The notes beneath the pieces were generated by a model. It was not told where the DNA came from. It searched no databases and worked only from the letters and a program-made list of their open reading frames with translations. DNA of 64,000 nt from a bacterium (GTDB lineage Bacteria > Bdellovibrionota_C > UBA2361 > RFPC01), in assembly GCA_030428205.1 (NCBI GenBank), contig JAUIBK010000002.1, positions 62,001-126,000 of the forward strand, read 5' to 3'. The number at the start of each line of letters is the position of its first letter. Positions within the stretch are counted from its first letter, which is position 1. Of this stretch, positions 34,558 through 43,161 are shown piece after piece. Made by a program: the position numbers and the translations under genes.

Positions 34558-34971
34558 GCGACACGTCCATGCAGTTAATCACAAAACTCACCTGCTCTTT
34601 GACTTCGCAGGGGGTTCAACCAATCTCCTTTGCTGTTCTGGCTGTGACCATGGGGGAGAATTGATTCTCTTCATGTTGGGATGCAGCGACTGAGGAGAAG
34701 GTTAGTTGAGTCCCTAAGCGCTTGATATTATTGCGTTTAATCTTGGAGCTAGTGAGCAAGGAGAGGGCCCTTTGGGAGGTTCGATTTGATTAACAGCAGT
34801 TGTAACGTATCATGTTTGCTGCTCTTCTCGCTCATTTTATTCTCCTTCTTTTTGTAGATGTTTTGTTCTTCCTCTCTTCTTTCACACACGGGTGGGTGAA
34901 AGAAGAGAGGAGTTTCACACACAAAGGTACACAACAAAGGCTCGGAGTCATTCGAGATTGGAGGTTTTGGC
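34558..34971. other. Divergent intergenic region with hairpin and repeat
   Basis: No gene recognised. It contains one copy of a 20-base sequence (34588-34607) that recurs at 51184-51203, and a perfect 15-base hairpin (34871-34910) about 60 bases upstream of the next gene. It must hold the promoters for the flagellin-like gene (leftward) and the GRDP-like gene (rightward); I could not fix them confidently. Confidence 0.5.
34871..34910 (+). repeat. 15-bp perfect hairpin in leader of GRDP-like gene
   Basis: Arms 34871-34885 and 34896-34910 (CCTCTCTTCTTTCAC and its complement) flank a 10-base loop. It is not followed by a U-run. It sits in the probable 5' leader of the gene at 34972, so it may be a regulatory structure rather than a terminator. 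Confidence 0.6.
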
Positions 34972-35550
34972 ATGAACGACATAGAGCTCAGGAGCGATCC
35001 TGAACCTATCTGGAATCTCATCGAAACCTACCAGTTTGATGAGCCTGGAGCAGCAAATCCGTTTTCACGGCGGCTTTCCTGGACGATGCGTGGCTGGAGT
35101 AAGCAGTATGCGGCGCGAGTTCTCTTCGAGTATAAGCGCTTTATCTGTCTTGCAGCTGTGTCACCAACTTCGGTGACACCAAGTGAGGCTGTGGATCAGG
35201 CCTGGCATCTTCACATGATCTATTCGAGAAATTATGCAGATTTCTGCAACAGTACTCTAGGATGGATGCTCCATCACGGTCCTTCTGCAGGTGGAGTGCA
35301 AGAAGCTCACCGGTACAAAGAGCAGTACGAACATACGCTCAATCTGTATCGGCAGATTTTCAATGAAGATCCTCCTGCTGATATTTGGCCAAATGGTCAA
35401 GACCGCTGGGAGAAGGGTATCCCACAGGTGCTTCACCCCGAAGACTTCATCATTCTTCGAAAGAACGGGTTCGTCTTACTCGGACTGATCGGATTGTATC
35501 TGACAAGTATTCTGGCCGCACACCTCATTCTCTCGAGGCTGTTCGGTTAG
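34972..35550 (+). CDS. GRDP/DUF1399-like protein with C-terminal membrane anchor
   Basis: 192 residues. The core (VTPSEAVDQAWHLHMIYSRNY, LHHGPSAGG, then a second segment EQYEHTLNLYRQIF…PPADIWP) matches the 'VDxxWHxHxxxTxxY…HH' pattern of glycine-rich-domain-like proteins; it carries many histidines that may bind metal. One membrane helix lies at the C-terminus (about 165-188). It is followed after 34 bases by a small Gly/Cys-rich membrane protein. Larger proteins (TIGR04222 type) combine an analogous domain and such a tail. Function unknown. Confidence 0.65.
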   Translation: MNDIELRSDPEPIWNLIETYQFDEPGAANPFSRRLSWTMRGWSKQYAARVLFEYKRFICLAAVSPTSVTPSEAVDQAWHLHMIYSRNYADFCNSTLGWMLHHGPSAGGVQEAHRYKEQYEHTLNLYRQIFNEDPPADIWPNGQDRWEKGIPQVLHPEDFIILRKNGFVLLGLIGLYLTSILAAHLILSRLFG

Positions 35551-35584
35551 TTCGCGGCACACACACAGACCAAGGAGATTCCCC

Positions 35585-35878
35585 ATGCTCACGATTTTCA
35601 TCCTGATCGCCTTCATCGTCGACCTCGTGCTCGGTGGCATTATTGGTTACCGTGCATTGAACGACCTCGCCATCGGCCCTGGTCTCTGGTGGGGCCTGGG
35701 TATCGACAGCGTTGTCCTGATCTGCCTCTTCCTCTTGAAAGCGGGAGGAGCTGGCGGTATCGGCGAAGGCCTGGCTGAACTAGCCACAGAACTCGCAGAT
35801 GCTGCCGGTGATATCGGTGGTGGTGATGGCGGAGGCTGTGGCGGTGGTGGATGCGGTGGCGGTGGATGTGGAAGCTGA
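35585..35878 (+). CDS. Small membrane protein with Gly-Cys-rich tail
   Basis: 97 residues: two membrane helices (about 2-24 and 33-52), a short helical linker, then a tail in which GGGGC-type units repeat (GGGCGGGGCGGGGCG). Such tails mark TIGR04222-like proteins and may be a target for export or modification. A Shine-Dalgarno (AAGGAG) precedes the ATG. Codons are unusually GC-rich at the third position compared with neighbours, so it is highly expressed or of different origin. Probably works with the upstream GRDP-like protein. Confidence 0.7.
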   Translation: MLTIFILIAFIVDLVLGGIIGYRALNDLAIGPGLWWGLGIDSVVLICLFLLKAGGAGGIGEGLAELATELADAAGDIGGGDGGGCGGGGCGGGGCGS

Positions 35879-35927
35879 CCGCCACCTCGCATCTCTCAAA
35901 GGAGGTTTTACAGCTGTGAAATCTCCT

Positions 35928-36491
35928 TTAATTTTTTTGTATATTGAGATGATGCTGTTTGCCATACTCGTAGAGTGCAATGGAGGCAGCAATACTGACA
36001 TTTAAACTGTCGACATCCCCAAACTGTTCAATCGAGAGAGGAGTGACGTTGGAATCGCTCAAGATTTCCCCGCGCACTCCAAATTCTTCATGCCCCAATA
36101 TAAATGCTGAGCGTTGAGGGAGCTTCGTTTGGGAGAGGTGTTGAGATGCATTTGGGCAAAGGGCAAAAAGGCAATAGTGTTGATCTTGAAGGTGAGTGAC
36201 ACACTCTTGCCAGTTTTCATGAAAGTGAGCAGGAACCCATTTAAATGATCCGACAGCTGGGCTTGGATCGAAGTGTTCGATACCAATCAGGTGAATATCA
36301 TGGGCGCCAAAGGCGTGAGCACTTCGAAAAATTTTACCAATATTAAAATCAGGCTTGAGGTGGTCGAGAACGAGTGAAACGGGAAAGCATCCAGGCTCTG
36401 CTTGAAGATTATGCCTCCTTTGACGTTCAAACTTCCAGAGAGCATGCTCTTCCGCCGTTCGCTTTGCTTTTCTTCTATGCCGGAGGCCCAT
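35928..36491 (-). CDS. SpoU/TrmH-family RNA 2'-O-methyltransferase
   Basis: 187 residues, one SPOUT domain. The three SpoU motifs are present: SLVLDHLKPDFNIGKIFRSAHAFGA (motif 1), AFILGHEEFGV (motif 2) and IEQFGDVDSLNVSIAASIALYEY (motif 3). These enzymes methylate ribose of tRNA or rRNA with SAM via a knotted fold. Target not assignable from sequence. Its start is 51 bases from that of the divergent cNMP-binding protein. Confidence 0.85.
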   Translation of the reverse strand: MGLRHRRKAKRTAEEHALWKFERQRRHNLQAEPGCFPVSLVLDHLKPDFNIGKIFRSAHAFGAHDIHLIGIEHFDPSPAVGSFKWVPAHFHENWQECVTHLQDQHYCLFALCPNASQHLSQTKLPQRSAFILGHEEFGVRGEILSDSNVTPLSIEQFGDVDSLNVSIAASIALYEYGKQHHLNIQKN

Positions 36492-36542
36492 AAGTATTAT
36501 ATAACGAGAAGGATTTCCCCACCCATCCGAATGAGGGGGTCT

Positions 36543-37331
36543 ATGTTCACTTTATTAGAGATTGATAGCGAGTTCAATGAGCTTGCGAAGCATCACCGAG
36601 AGCTTATTACTTCTTTCATGAAAGAAGTCTCTATCGTATGTGAAGAGGTCACACTCCCGAGCGAGAGTGATGTTTACGGTGGAACGCCAAAGTCACAGGG
36701 ATATCTCTATCTCCTCAAACAAGGTCGTCTGAGCTATCAACTACATGACCGTACTCTTTTTTTCTACGAGGAAGGAGACCTTGTTGGGCTTGATTCCTGC
36801 CTTTCAGCTGAAAGTGGAAAGCTTAAAACGGATTTCGCTGTTATTGCTGATAAGATGAGAGCCGAAGATCTTCTGACGACGATCTCTAAGAACGAATCTC
36901 TTTTACGTTCTTGGATTGCACTTCAAGAATCACACAGCGCTTGTTTAAAATTTCTGATGGAACGATTTTTACAGAATCAGTCAGATTTTCACCCTGAGGT
37001 GACTCACTATGAGGCTGGGGATGAGATTTTGAAGGAAGGCGATACTGGAGGTGACGTCTATACTCTTGCTGAAGGGCACGCTGATGTCACTATCGAAGGT
37101 GTCAAAGTTGGTGAAGTACTTGCTGATGAAATCTTTGGGGCGATTGCTTCGCTTACTGGCAGTACGCGAAGTGCAACAGTCACAGCGACTCAGCGTAGTG
37201 TTGTTCTCTCTCTGCCTGGTGATCAGTTTGTTGAGCTTATTCAGAGTCGTCCTCATACCGTCCAAAAACTTGTTGAGGGGATGGCTCGTAAAATATTGGA
37301 TCTTAATAAGCAGGTTATGGGAAAGGGTTGA
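36543..37331 (+). CDS. Cyclic-nucleotide-binding-domain protein
   Basis: 262 residues from ATG 36543; a longer frame would overlap the SpoU gene and is disfavoured. The C-terminal cNMP-binding domain (about 150-245) shows the phosphate cassette-like EIFGAIASLTGSTRSATVTA. An N-terminal degraded copy lies at about 35-85 (YLLKQGRLSYQLHDRTLFFYEEGDLVGLDS). No helix-turn-helix follows, so it is not a CRP regulator. It is probably a stand-alone sensor in signalling. Confidence 0.75.
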   Translation: MFTLLEIDSEFNELAKHHRELITSFMKEVSIVCEEVTLPSESDVYGGTPKSQGYLYLLKQGRLSYQLHDRTLFFYEEGDLVGLDSCLSAESGKLKTDFAVIADKMRAEDLLTTISKNESLLRSWIALQESHSACLKFLMERFLQNQSDFHPEVTHYEAGDEILKEGDTGGDVYTLAEGHADVTIEGVKVGEVLADEIFGAIASLTGSTRSATVTATQRSVVLSLPGDQFVELIQSRPHTVQKLVEGMARKILDLNKQVMGKG

Positions 37332-37454
37332 TTGTTCTTTTGAGATCCCCCTCATCCTGCACCTATCTCATTTTCCTTTAAAACCTCACAGAAAAGTTAT
37401 GAACTGACTGCATACAACATGCTTGCAGTAGGATGAGGAGAAGGACAAAGAGGA

Positions 37455-38753
37455 CTATGACCCTTCAGGCAAAGCATCCCAGAGATCTAACTCTTGAAAC
37501 TGCTCGCAGTAGTCAGGAAAGTACCGCTTTGCTCGTGCTATGCGTACAGTATTACCGTGATACTTCCACACCGTTTCCTTCTCTGGAGTAACCTCGAGAA
37601 TACGCGGCCCGAGATCTTCGGATATAAGAGTATTGCCGTTCGGCAGTCGCTGCATTGCCCCTTGAACGCGGCTATAAAATTTGCTGCCCACATCATAAAC
37701 CCATGCAAGCTCATCAGTCGTTGGGTCAACTTCAAGAATAAGTGATTCGAGTCTCTCTGTTCCATTGTCAAAGATCAGTATGTTTCCCGCGCCAGGAAGG
37801 CCTTTTTCGATCATTTGAGCTTCGTGGGCATATTGGAGTCCCCCCCTATAATCGCCGGTGTAGGTCCAAAGTACCTTACCGCTATCTTTTTCGATCAGAA
37901 AGACTGTCGACATGTTACGAACAACGGTCAAAATGTTTCCTGGTTGAAACCGTGTGTCTCCCTGATCGTACCATTTGTTCTCCGGAAGAGTTGACGCTGT
38001 ATTCGTATGGGTCCAATCAAAAGGTTTTTTGCCGTTTTTGATAGACTTTCGTAATTTCTTTGGGCAGGCAGACTTGCCACAAGAATTTGGATCGAGGTGT
38101 TCGTGAGCTTTCCAAGACCAGACAATCTCTTTGTCTCGATTGACCTCAAAGATTTCGTCGGAGCGAATTTGGAGGCCTTGAAGCCGAGGATTCGTCAGTG
38201 TGGTGCTGTACTCAAGAGGGAGATCAAGACGGTGAAGAGAGAGAAAGTTTCCGTTAGGGAGCACTTCAAGATCGTGATGAATGCGTCCGGGAAGTCTAAA
38301 TTCCCAAACAAGGTTTCCATCCCAGTCATATTCACGAATGACATTTTGAAGGTCTCGCCATGGTTGTACGGTAAGTCCCCACTTCGAGCCGTGAAGAACA
38401 GCGAGGTGTCCGTTAGGAAGTAAGCGAGCACGGTCGGCATCCATACTCCAAGTGTGAACAGTTGTGCCACTCATGTTGACGAGCCTTACGAGGCCTGAGC
38501 CGACCTCTGGGACGAGGGTAAATCCAGGGTACACTTTGTCTCGCTGAGATGGTGAGAGGCTGTGGGCGTCAGGTATTGATTCAGGAGTGACTCCTGATTG
38601 AGTAGGTGCTGAGGTCAGGAGTTCGTCCTGAGGGGTGGTGCGAGTAGAGGCCGTAAGACTGCCCTCAGTGCCTTGTTGTACGAAGTAGCTCAACGCCCCG
38701 GCGATCGCAAAAAAGAAGAGAATTTCGTAAAAGAGTTTCACTTTGTACTTCAT
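37455..38753 (-). CDS. Arylsulfotransferase-like (ASST) membrane-anchored protein
   Basis: 432 residues from ATG 38753; the upstream start adds 13 residues. One membrane helix (about 9-28) anchors a periplasmic beta-propeller with repeated segments such as ARLLPNGHLAVLHG, HHDLEVLPNGNFLSLH and MQRLPNGNTLIS. That repeat and the histidines in HHDLEVL, DWTHTNTAS and AHEAQMI match arylsulfotransferase/ASST-like propellers, which move sulfuryl groups between phenols. Activity is not certain: the C-terminal catalytic histidine cannot be placed confidently. Converges with the cNMP protein. Confidence 0.7.
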   Translation of the reverse strand: MKYKVKLFYEILFFFAIAGALSYFVQQGTEGSLTASTRTTPQDELLTSAPTQSGVTPESIPDAHSLSPSQRDKVYPGFTLVPEVGSGLVRLVNMSGTTVHTWSMDADRARLLPNGHLAVLHGSKWGLTVQPWRDLQNVIREYDWDGNLVWEFRLPGRIHHDLEVLPNGNFLSLHRLDLPLEYSTTLTNPRLQGLQIRSDEIFEVNRDKEIVWSWKAHEHLDPNSCGKSACPKKLRKSIKNGKKPFDWTHTNTASTLPENKWYDQGDTRFQPGNILTVVRNMSTVFLIEKDSGKVLWTYTGDYRGGLQYAHEAQMIEKGLPGAGNILIFDNGTERLESLILEVDPTTDELAWVYDVGSKFYSRVQGAMQRLPNGNTLISEDLGPRILEVTPEKETVWKYHGNTVRIARAKRYFPDYCEQFQELDLWDALPEGS

Positions 38754-38854
38754 ATTATTGAGATTTGTACCACAGACTGTTTTTCCCCTCAATATGACCA
38801 GCTTGCTGACTTCTAAATGAGCGGTATAAGATTCTTGTTAAGGAGGCGTTACCT

Positions 38855-40930
38855 ATGAACATCGCTCAGCATACGCTCTACTCTCTTGTGGTTCTTCTTG
38901 TGCTAACAAGTTGTGCACCGAAAAATTCCCCAGAGCAGAGAACTCCAGCGGAGGCTCTACAGACTCAGAAGGTGCGTACTGGAGCCAAAAACTCCATCAG
39001 TCAAGTCTCGAAGAAGACAAACACAAAAGGTTCAAGTAACTGGGAATCGATCGCGAAGCGACATGTTCACAACGGCGAGTTCCATAAAGCTGTCGGAGCC
39101 TATGAGAAAGCTCTCAAATTACGTAAAGGAAGCCCTGAGATTATGGGGGGTCTTGGAGGCGTGTACTTTCAACTTGGTGATTACGAGAAAGCCTCACAAC
39201 TTTTTTCTCAATTACGACGTCGTTTTCCTCAAGATGGAAAGACCCTTTACAATCTTGGAGCGGTTCGAGGAAGGCAGGGAAAATACCGAGAAGCGATATC
39301 GTTGCATACACGTGCTATTGAGCTTGGACTCCGGACACCAGCAGTGTATCACAACCTAGGGTTAGCTTATGTTGGACTTGGGCGGCCCGATTCTGCAGTC
39401 TCAGTCTGGAAGAAAGCTGTTAGCTTAAAACTCTCGTCAGCTGAAATTTACTCTAGCCTCGGTCTCGCAGCCCTTGATGAAGGCAAACTGCAAGAGGCGC
39501 GTTCCCGTTTTCAATCGGCGCTCAAACTCGATTCACGTTCTTCAGATGCGCACAATGGTCTCGCGCATTACTATCTCCGTCTTGGAAAACTTTCTGAGGC
39601 AATGGGTGAATGGAGCAAGGCGCTGAACGGGATGCGTAGAGGATCTAGATCAATCGAAAAAGGATTTGTTCCTGGCTCAACCGGAAGAGTTGCTGGAGAA
39701 GATGAGCGCATTTCGACTGTGATTGGTATTGCACCGACAATGGGTGACAAGCTCTATCAAACGGCTTGGGAGCTACTACAAGACGGGAGTTATGATGCCG
39801 CTTTGAGAGAGTTTCATAAGTTGCAAAAACTCCACCCTGATGATCCTCAAGTAGCCGTGAACCTTGGCTACCTGTATGCCCAAAAGGGAGATGTCGCATC
39901 TGCTCGTGAACAGTGGGAAAATGCTGTCGAGGATAAGATAAATGGAGGAGTGGCGCTCAATAACCTTGGTGTATCAGCACTTGCACAAGGAGATACGACT
40001 TCAGCGATTCAATACCTACAGACGGCTCTACGGGTGTCCCCCCGACTTGCTGATGCACACAGTAACCTTGCATCTGTTTATGCCGAAACTGGGGATCTGC
40101 AGCAAGCCGCAAATCTGTATCAAAAGGCAATTCATCTTGATCCCACCCTCTCGCGTGCGCGAAATAATCTTGGGCTTATTTTTGAAGCGCAAGGAAAAGA
40201 GCAAGCCGCCATGAAGCAGTATGAAAAAGCGATTGAATATAATGCACACTTAACCAATCCTCACTACAATCTTGGGCTCATGCAGATTCGGCAAGGAAAG
40301 CTTCAAGCTGCAAAGGATACGTTTACTCAGCTCGTAAAAATGAGTCCTCGAGACGCTGAAGCGCATATTAACCTTGGTTATGCTACTGGCACGCTTGGTG
40401 ATGTTTCGGGCGCTACAAAATCTTTTCGTCGGGCTCTTGAGCTTGCCCCTTCCTCCTCATTGGCCAACAACAACATGGGTGTAGCGCTCTTTGTTCAAGG
40501 GAAACAACAAGCGTCACTCGCATATTATGATAAAGCTATCGATATCGATCCAACTCTTGCTCCTGCGTACAATAATCTAGCTGCTTCTTATGTCGAGCTT
40601 GGAAGAGTTGATCAGGCTATTAAGGCGTATGAGGAAGCGGTGGCTAGAAATCCTGCTGACCGTGAGGCAAGAAGGAATCTTGGTCACCTCTTTCTTCTCA
40701 AGAATGAGCCACAACTTGCCGTTGAGCATCTTCAGTTAGCCCTTGCGATGGATGCTGGGGACCCTGATACTCTCTTTAACCTTGGGGTCGCGTATCAGAT
40801 GCTAAAGCAATCTAAAGAAGCGATTACCTTTTATGAGGCATTCTTAAGAGTGGCCGGGGACGATCCTGCAAGAAATGCGTCAGTAGTTAAAGCAGAGCAA
40901 GCTATTCAGGAACTCAAATATCCCTATTAG
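38855..40930 (+). CDS. TPR-repeat lipoprotein
   Basis: 691 residues. The signal ends at a lipobox, VLTSC (Cys20), so it is lipid-anchored. From about residue 60 it is almost wholly tetratricopeptide repeats, at least a dozen, such as ALKLRKGSPEIMGGLGGVYF and AIHLDPTLSRARNNLGLIFE, a protein-interaction solenoid. A strong Shine-Dalgarno (AAGGAGG) lies eight bases before ATG. The next gene starts 8 bases after the stop, so the two are co-expressed. Confidence 0.85.
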   Translation: MNIAQHTLYSLVVLLVLTSCAPKNSPEQRTPAEALQTQKVRTGAKNSISQVSKKTNTKGSSNWESIAKRHVHNGEFHKAVGAYEKALKLRKGSPEIMGGLGGVYFQLGDYEKASQLFSQLRRRFPQDGKTLYNLGAVRGRQGKYREAISLHTRAIELGLRTPAVYHNLGLAYVGLGRPDSAVSVWKKAVSLKLSSAEIYSSLGLAALDEGKLQEARSRFQSALKLDSRSSDAHNGLAHYYLRLGKLSEAMGEWSKALNGMRRGSRSIEKGFVPGSTGRVAGEDERISTVIGIAPTMGDKLYQTAWELLQDGSYDAALREFHKLQKLHPDDPQVAVNLGYLYAQKGDVASAREQWENAVEDKINGGVALNNLGVSALAQGDTTSAIQYLQTALRVSPRLADAHSNLASVYAETGDLQQAANLYQKAIHLDPTLSRARNNLGLIFEAQGKEQAAMKQYEKAIEYNAHLTNPHYNLGLMQIRQGKLQAAKDTFTQLVKMSPRDAEAHINLGYATGTLGDVSGATKSFRRALELAPSSSLANNNMGVALFVQGKQQASLAYYDKAIDIDPTLAPAYNNLAASYVELGRVDQAIKAYEEAVARNPADREARRNLGHLFLLKNEPQLAVEHLQLALAMDAGDPDTLFNLGVAYQMLKQSKEAITFYEAFLRVAGDDPARNASVVKAEQAIQELKYPY

Positions 40931-40938
40931 GAAACCTT

Positions 40939-42276
40939 ATGAGCCCGACAAAAAATTCAGAGACGCCGAGCACGCACCAAAAAGCACTCGAGATTAATCT
41001 TGATGCGGGAAAGTATGGAGCAATAGCTGAGATTGGAGCAGGTCAAGAGGTTGCCCGGTGGTTTTTCCGTGTTGGTGCAGCTGCTGGAACGGTAGCAAAA
41101 ACAATGTCAGCGTATGACATGAAAGTAAGTGATGCTATCTACGGGAAAAGCAGTCGTTATGTCTCACGAGATCGTGTCGTTTCGATGCTTGATCATGAGT
41201 GGGCTCTCCTTTTGGAGCGCTTGGATAAAGAGCGTGGGAAAGACACAAGCTTCTTTGTTTTTGCTGATACCATCTCAGCTCGAAATTATCACGGCACGAA
41301 TATCTGTCACGGCTGGTTAGGGGTACGTTATCAACTCACCCCACGAAGTGAACCTATTACTGTTTGTCTTCATGTGAACATGAGAGATGACTCAAATATC
41401 CTCCAGCAGCAAGCTGTAGGTGTTCTTGGTATAAATTTGATTTATGGAGTCTATGAGTATCAGGCAAGTCTTGATACTTTTGTTCGCTCATTACTTGATA
41501 ATCTGACGCTGGATCAAATTGACATAGACTTTCTTTCTGTTTCTGGTCCTGCATTCAATGGCGCCTGTGAAAGAAACCTCCTTGTTGCGCTACTCAAGAA
41601 TGAGGTAACACCTGCAATCGGTTTTTCGGCTTCTGGTAAGCCAAGTGTCCCAATGGATTTCTTATATAAGTCGCCAGTGATCCTTGAGCGGGGTAATTTT
41701 CGTAAAGTTGGAAAGATTCATGAAGATCTCTTGATAAAAGCACGTGCTCATTATGAGAAAGAGTGTGTCGAGTGCAAGAGAGATGCTGTTGAAGTCTTAG
41801 AGATTACAACAAATGATGCTAATCCAGAAAACTCCACAGATTTTGATGAAATCACTGAGCGTCTCGATAAGCTTCATTCCATCGCACGACCTGTGCTTGT
41901 TACGTCATACGCAGAAGGGTATCACTTAACGAGGTTTTTACGTCGCTACACCCCAGAACCTATTCGTTTCAGCATGGGGATAGCGCACCTAACGCAGGTT
42001 CTTGATGAAAGACACTATGAGCACCTCGCTGGGGGACTCGTTGAAGGTGTTGCAAGGCTTATTGGAGCAGGGGTGAAGATCTACGTGTATCCAATGGATA
42101 GTGCTGATTTGGCGCAGAGTCTAAAGGATTCGAGTGATGAGGTTTGGGTTTTCCCCCAAGAAGGACCAGCTACGTTAGCCAATGTTCACCCAGTAAATGC
42201 GACTCGTCACCTTTATTCTTATCTCTTTGAGACAGGAGCGTTATTGCCGATTTCTTTGGGAAGTGCGGGGGGCTGA
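40939..42276 (+). CDS. Uncharacterised conserved protein
   Basis: 445 residues, soluble. The N-terminus EIGAGQEVARWFFRVGAAAGTVAKTMSAYD is very regular. I recall a widespread family of about this length starting this way, often given unrelated names by automatic annotation (including TonB receptor and nicotinate-nucleotide adenylyltransferase). I do not assign a function. Other segments: FFVFADTISARNYHGTNICHGWLGVRYQL and RFSMGIAHLTQVLDERHYEHLAGGLVEG. Downstream of a TPR lipoprotein with 8-base spacing, so likely a functional partner. Confidence 0.6.
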   Translation: MSPTKNSETPSTHQKALEINLDAGKYGAIAEIGAGQEVARWFFRVGAAAGTVAKTMSAYDMKVSDAIYGKSSRYVSRDRVVSMLDHEWALLLERLDKERGKDTSFFVFADTISARNYHGTNICHGWLGVRYQLTPRSEPITVCLHVNMRDDSNILQQQAVGVLGINLIYGVYEYQASLDTFVRSLLDNLTLDQIDIDFLSVSGPAFNGACERNLLVALLKNEVTPAIGFSASGKPSVPMDFLYKSPVILERGNFRKVGKIHEDLLIKARAHYEKECVECKRDAVEVLEITTNDANPENSTDFDEITERLDKLHSIARPVLVTSYAEGYHLTRFLRRYTPEPIRFSMGIAHLTQVLDERHYEHLAGGLVEGVARLIGAGVKIYVYPMDSADLAQSLKDSSDEVWVFPQEGPATLANVHPVNATRHLYSYLFETGALLPISLGSAGG

Positions 42277-42644
42277 TATGCCCCGTGAAACAGTACGACA
42301 AACCTACGTTCATTGAGTATAGAAGATGCGAAGCATTTTAGAGCCGTCCTCTGGGACGGCGCACGGGAAATATGCTGCGCTAGCAGCGTATTTCTCTGGG
42401 GAAGACAAATACACGCCACAAACATTCAGAGGGCACGACAGACCTGATCTCACGGAGTATATCTTCAGCAGGCAGTCTCGCTCTTTCTCTTCATCTTGCT
42501 TCTGCTCCAAAATCTTCATCCTTATCAAGAAAAGATATGAAGTGCCTCAAAGGATCAAGGGGGAAATGATTATGAGAAGAGAGAGCAAGAGCAGGAGCAA
42601 GATGAGGAGTAAGAGTGGTCTATGCTGACTATGGTATGTTCCTC
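42277..42644. other. Non-coding gap with stacked hairpins
   Basis: No gene. It holds a 7-base stem (42343-42360, GCCGTCC/GGACGGC), an 11-base G-U-containing hairpin (about 42368-42393), and an imperfect long inverted repeat between about 42476-42508 and 42590-42625 built of TCTTCATCTTGCT-type sequence. The gap separates two convergent genes. Confidence 0.55.
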
Positions 42645-43085
42645 TTAACTTGGGTAAATCCACCGCCATACATAAAGTACTTCGCCAGAGATTACGCTAA
42701 AGAGCCAGAGCGTGATGAAGATAAGAGTGAGTTTTTTGCGTTCTTTGAAGAAAAATTTTCCCTTTTTGAAATCAAGGAAAGCGAGCGAACAAAGAATGGT
42801 GAGCATGATAAAGACAAGTAGCGAGATCGAACCGTGAATCGCCATGAACGCAACCATAAATCCACTTACAGCAGGTTCTGTTGTAGTAGCAACTTCAGAG
42901 GTGGCTTCGTTGAGTCGATGGATCATGTAGAGCATGTTTACCGAGAACTCAAAGAGAATGACGGTTAGCGCAAGTTTCCAAGGAAAGCCTTTTCCCCTGT
43001 AGTTTTGTGACACGACGTAAAGCACGCCTGCGGTAACGAAAAGCTCAGAGATAGCGGAGAATGTACTAAAGGAAGGAATTTCCAT
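42645..43085 (-). CDS. DUF420-like four-helix membrane protein
   Basis: 146 residues with four predicted membrane helices. The central segment AFMAIHGSISLLVFIMLTILCS and the C-terminal VISGEVLYVWRWIYP recall DUF420/YozB-type proteins, whose histidines may bind heme or copper, but the match is only by pattern. A ribosome site (AAAGGAA) precedes the ATG. It lies downstream of the TonB receptor gene, separated from it by a strong terminator. Confidence 0.5.
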   Translation of the reverse strand: MEIPSFSTFSAISELFVTAGVLYVVSQNYRGKGFPWKLALTVILFEFSVNMLYMIHRLNEATSEVATTTEPAVSGFMVAFMAIHGSISLLVFIMLTILCSLAFLDFKKGKFFFKERKKLTLIFITLWLFSVISGEVLYVWRWIYPS

Positions 43086-43096
43086 AATTTCCTTTC

Positions 43097-43134
43097 AAAA
43101 AAAACACCAGCACAGGGTACTCCCGTGCTGGTGT
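43097..43134 (-). terminator. Strong rho-independent terminator of TonB receptor gene
   Basis: A perfect ten-base stem (43104-43113 with 43125-43134, ACACCAGCAC and its complement) is followed on the minus strand by eight T. Lies 28 bases beyond the TonB receptor stop. Confidence 0.85.
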
Positions 43135-43161
43135 CGTGTAAAGTATGTGTGTTGTTTGTTG

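Noticed and set aside
35640..35892. His- or Pro-rich minus-strand frames opposite the Gly-Cys tail gene
   Set aside because: Low-complexity shadows of the glycine codons.
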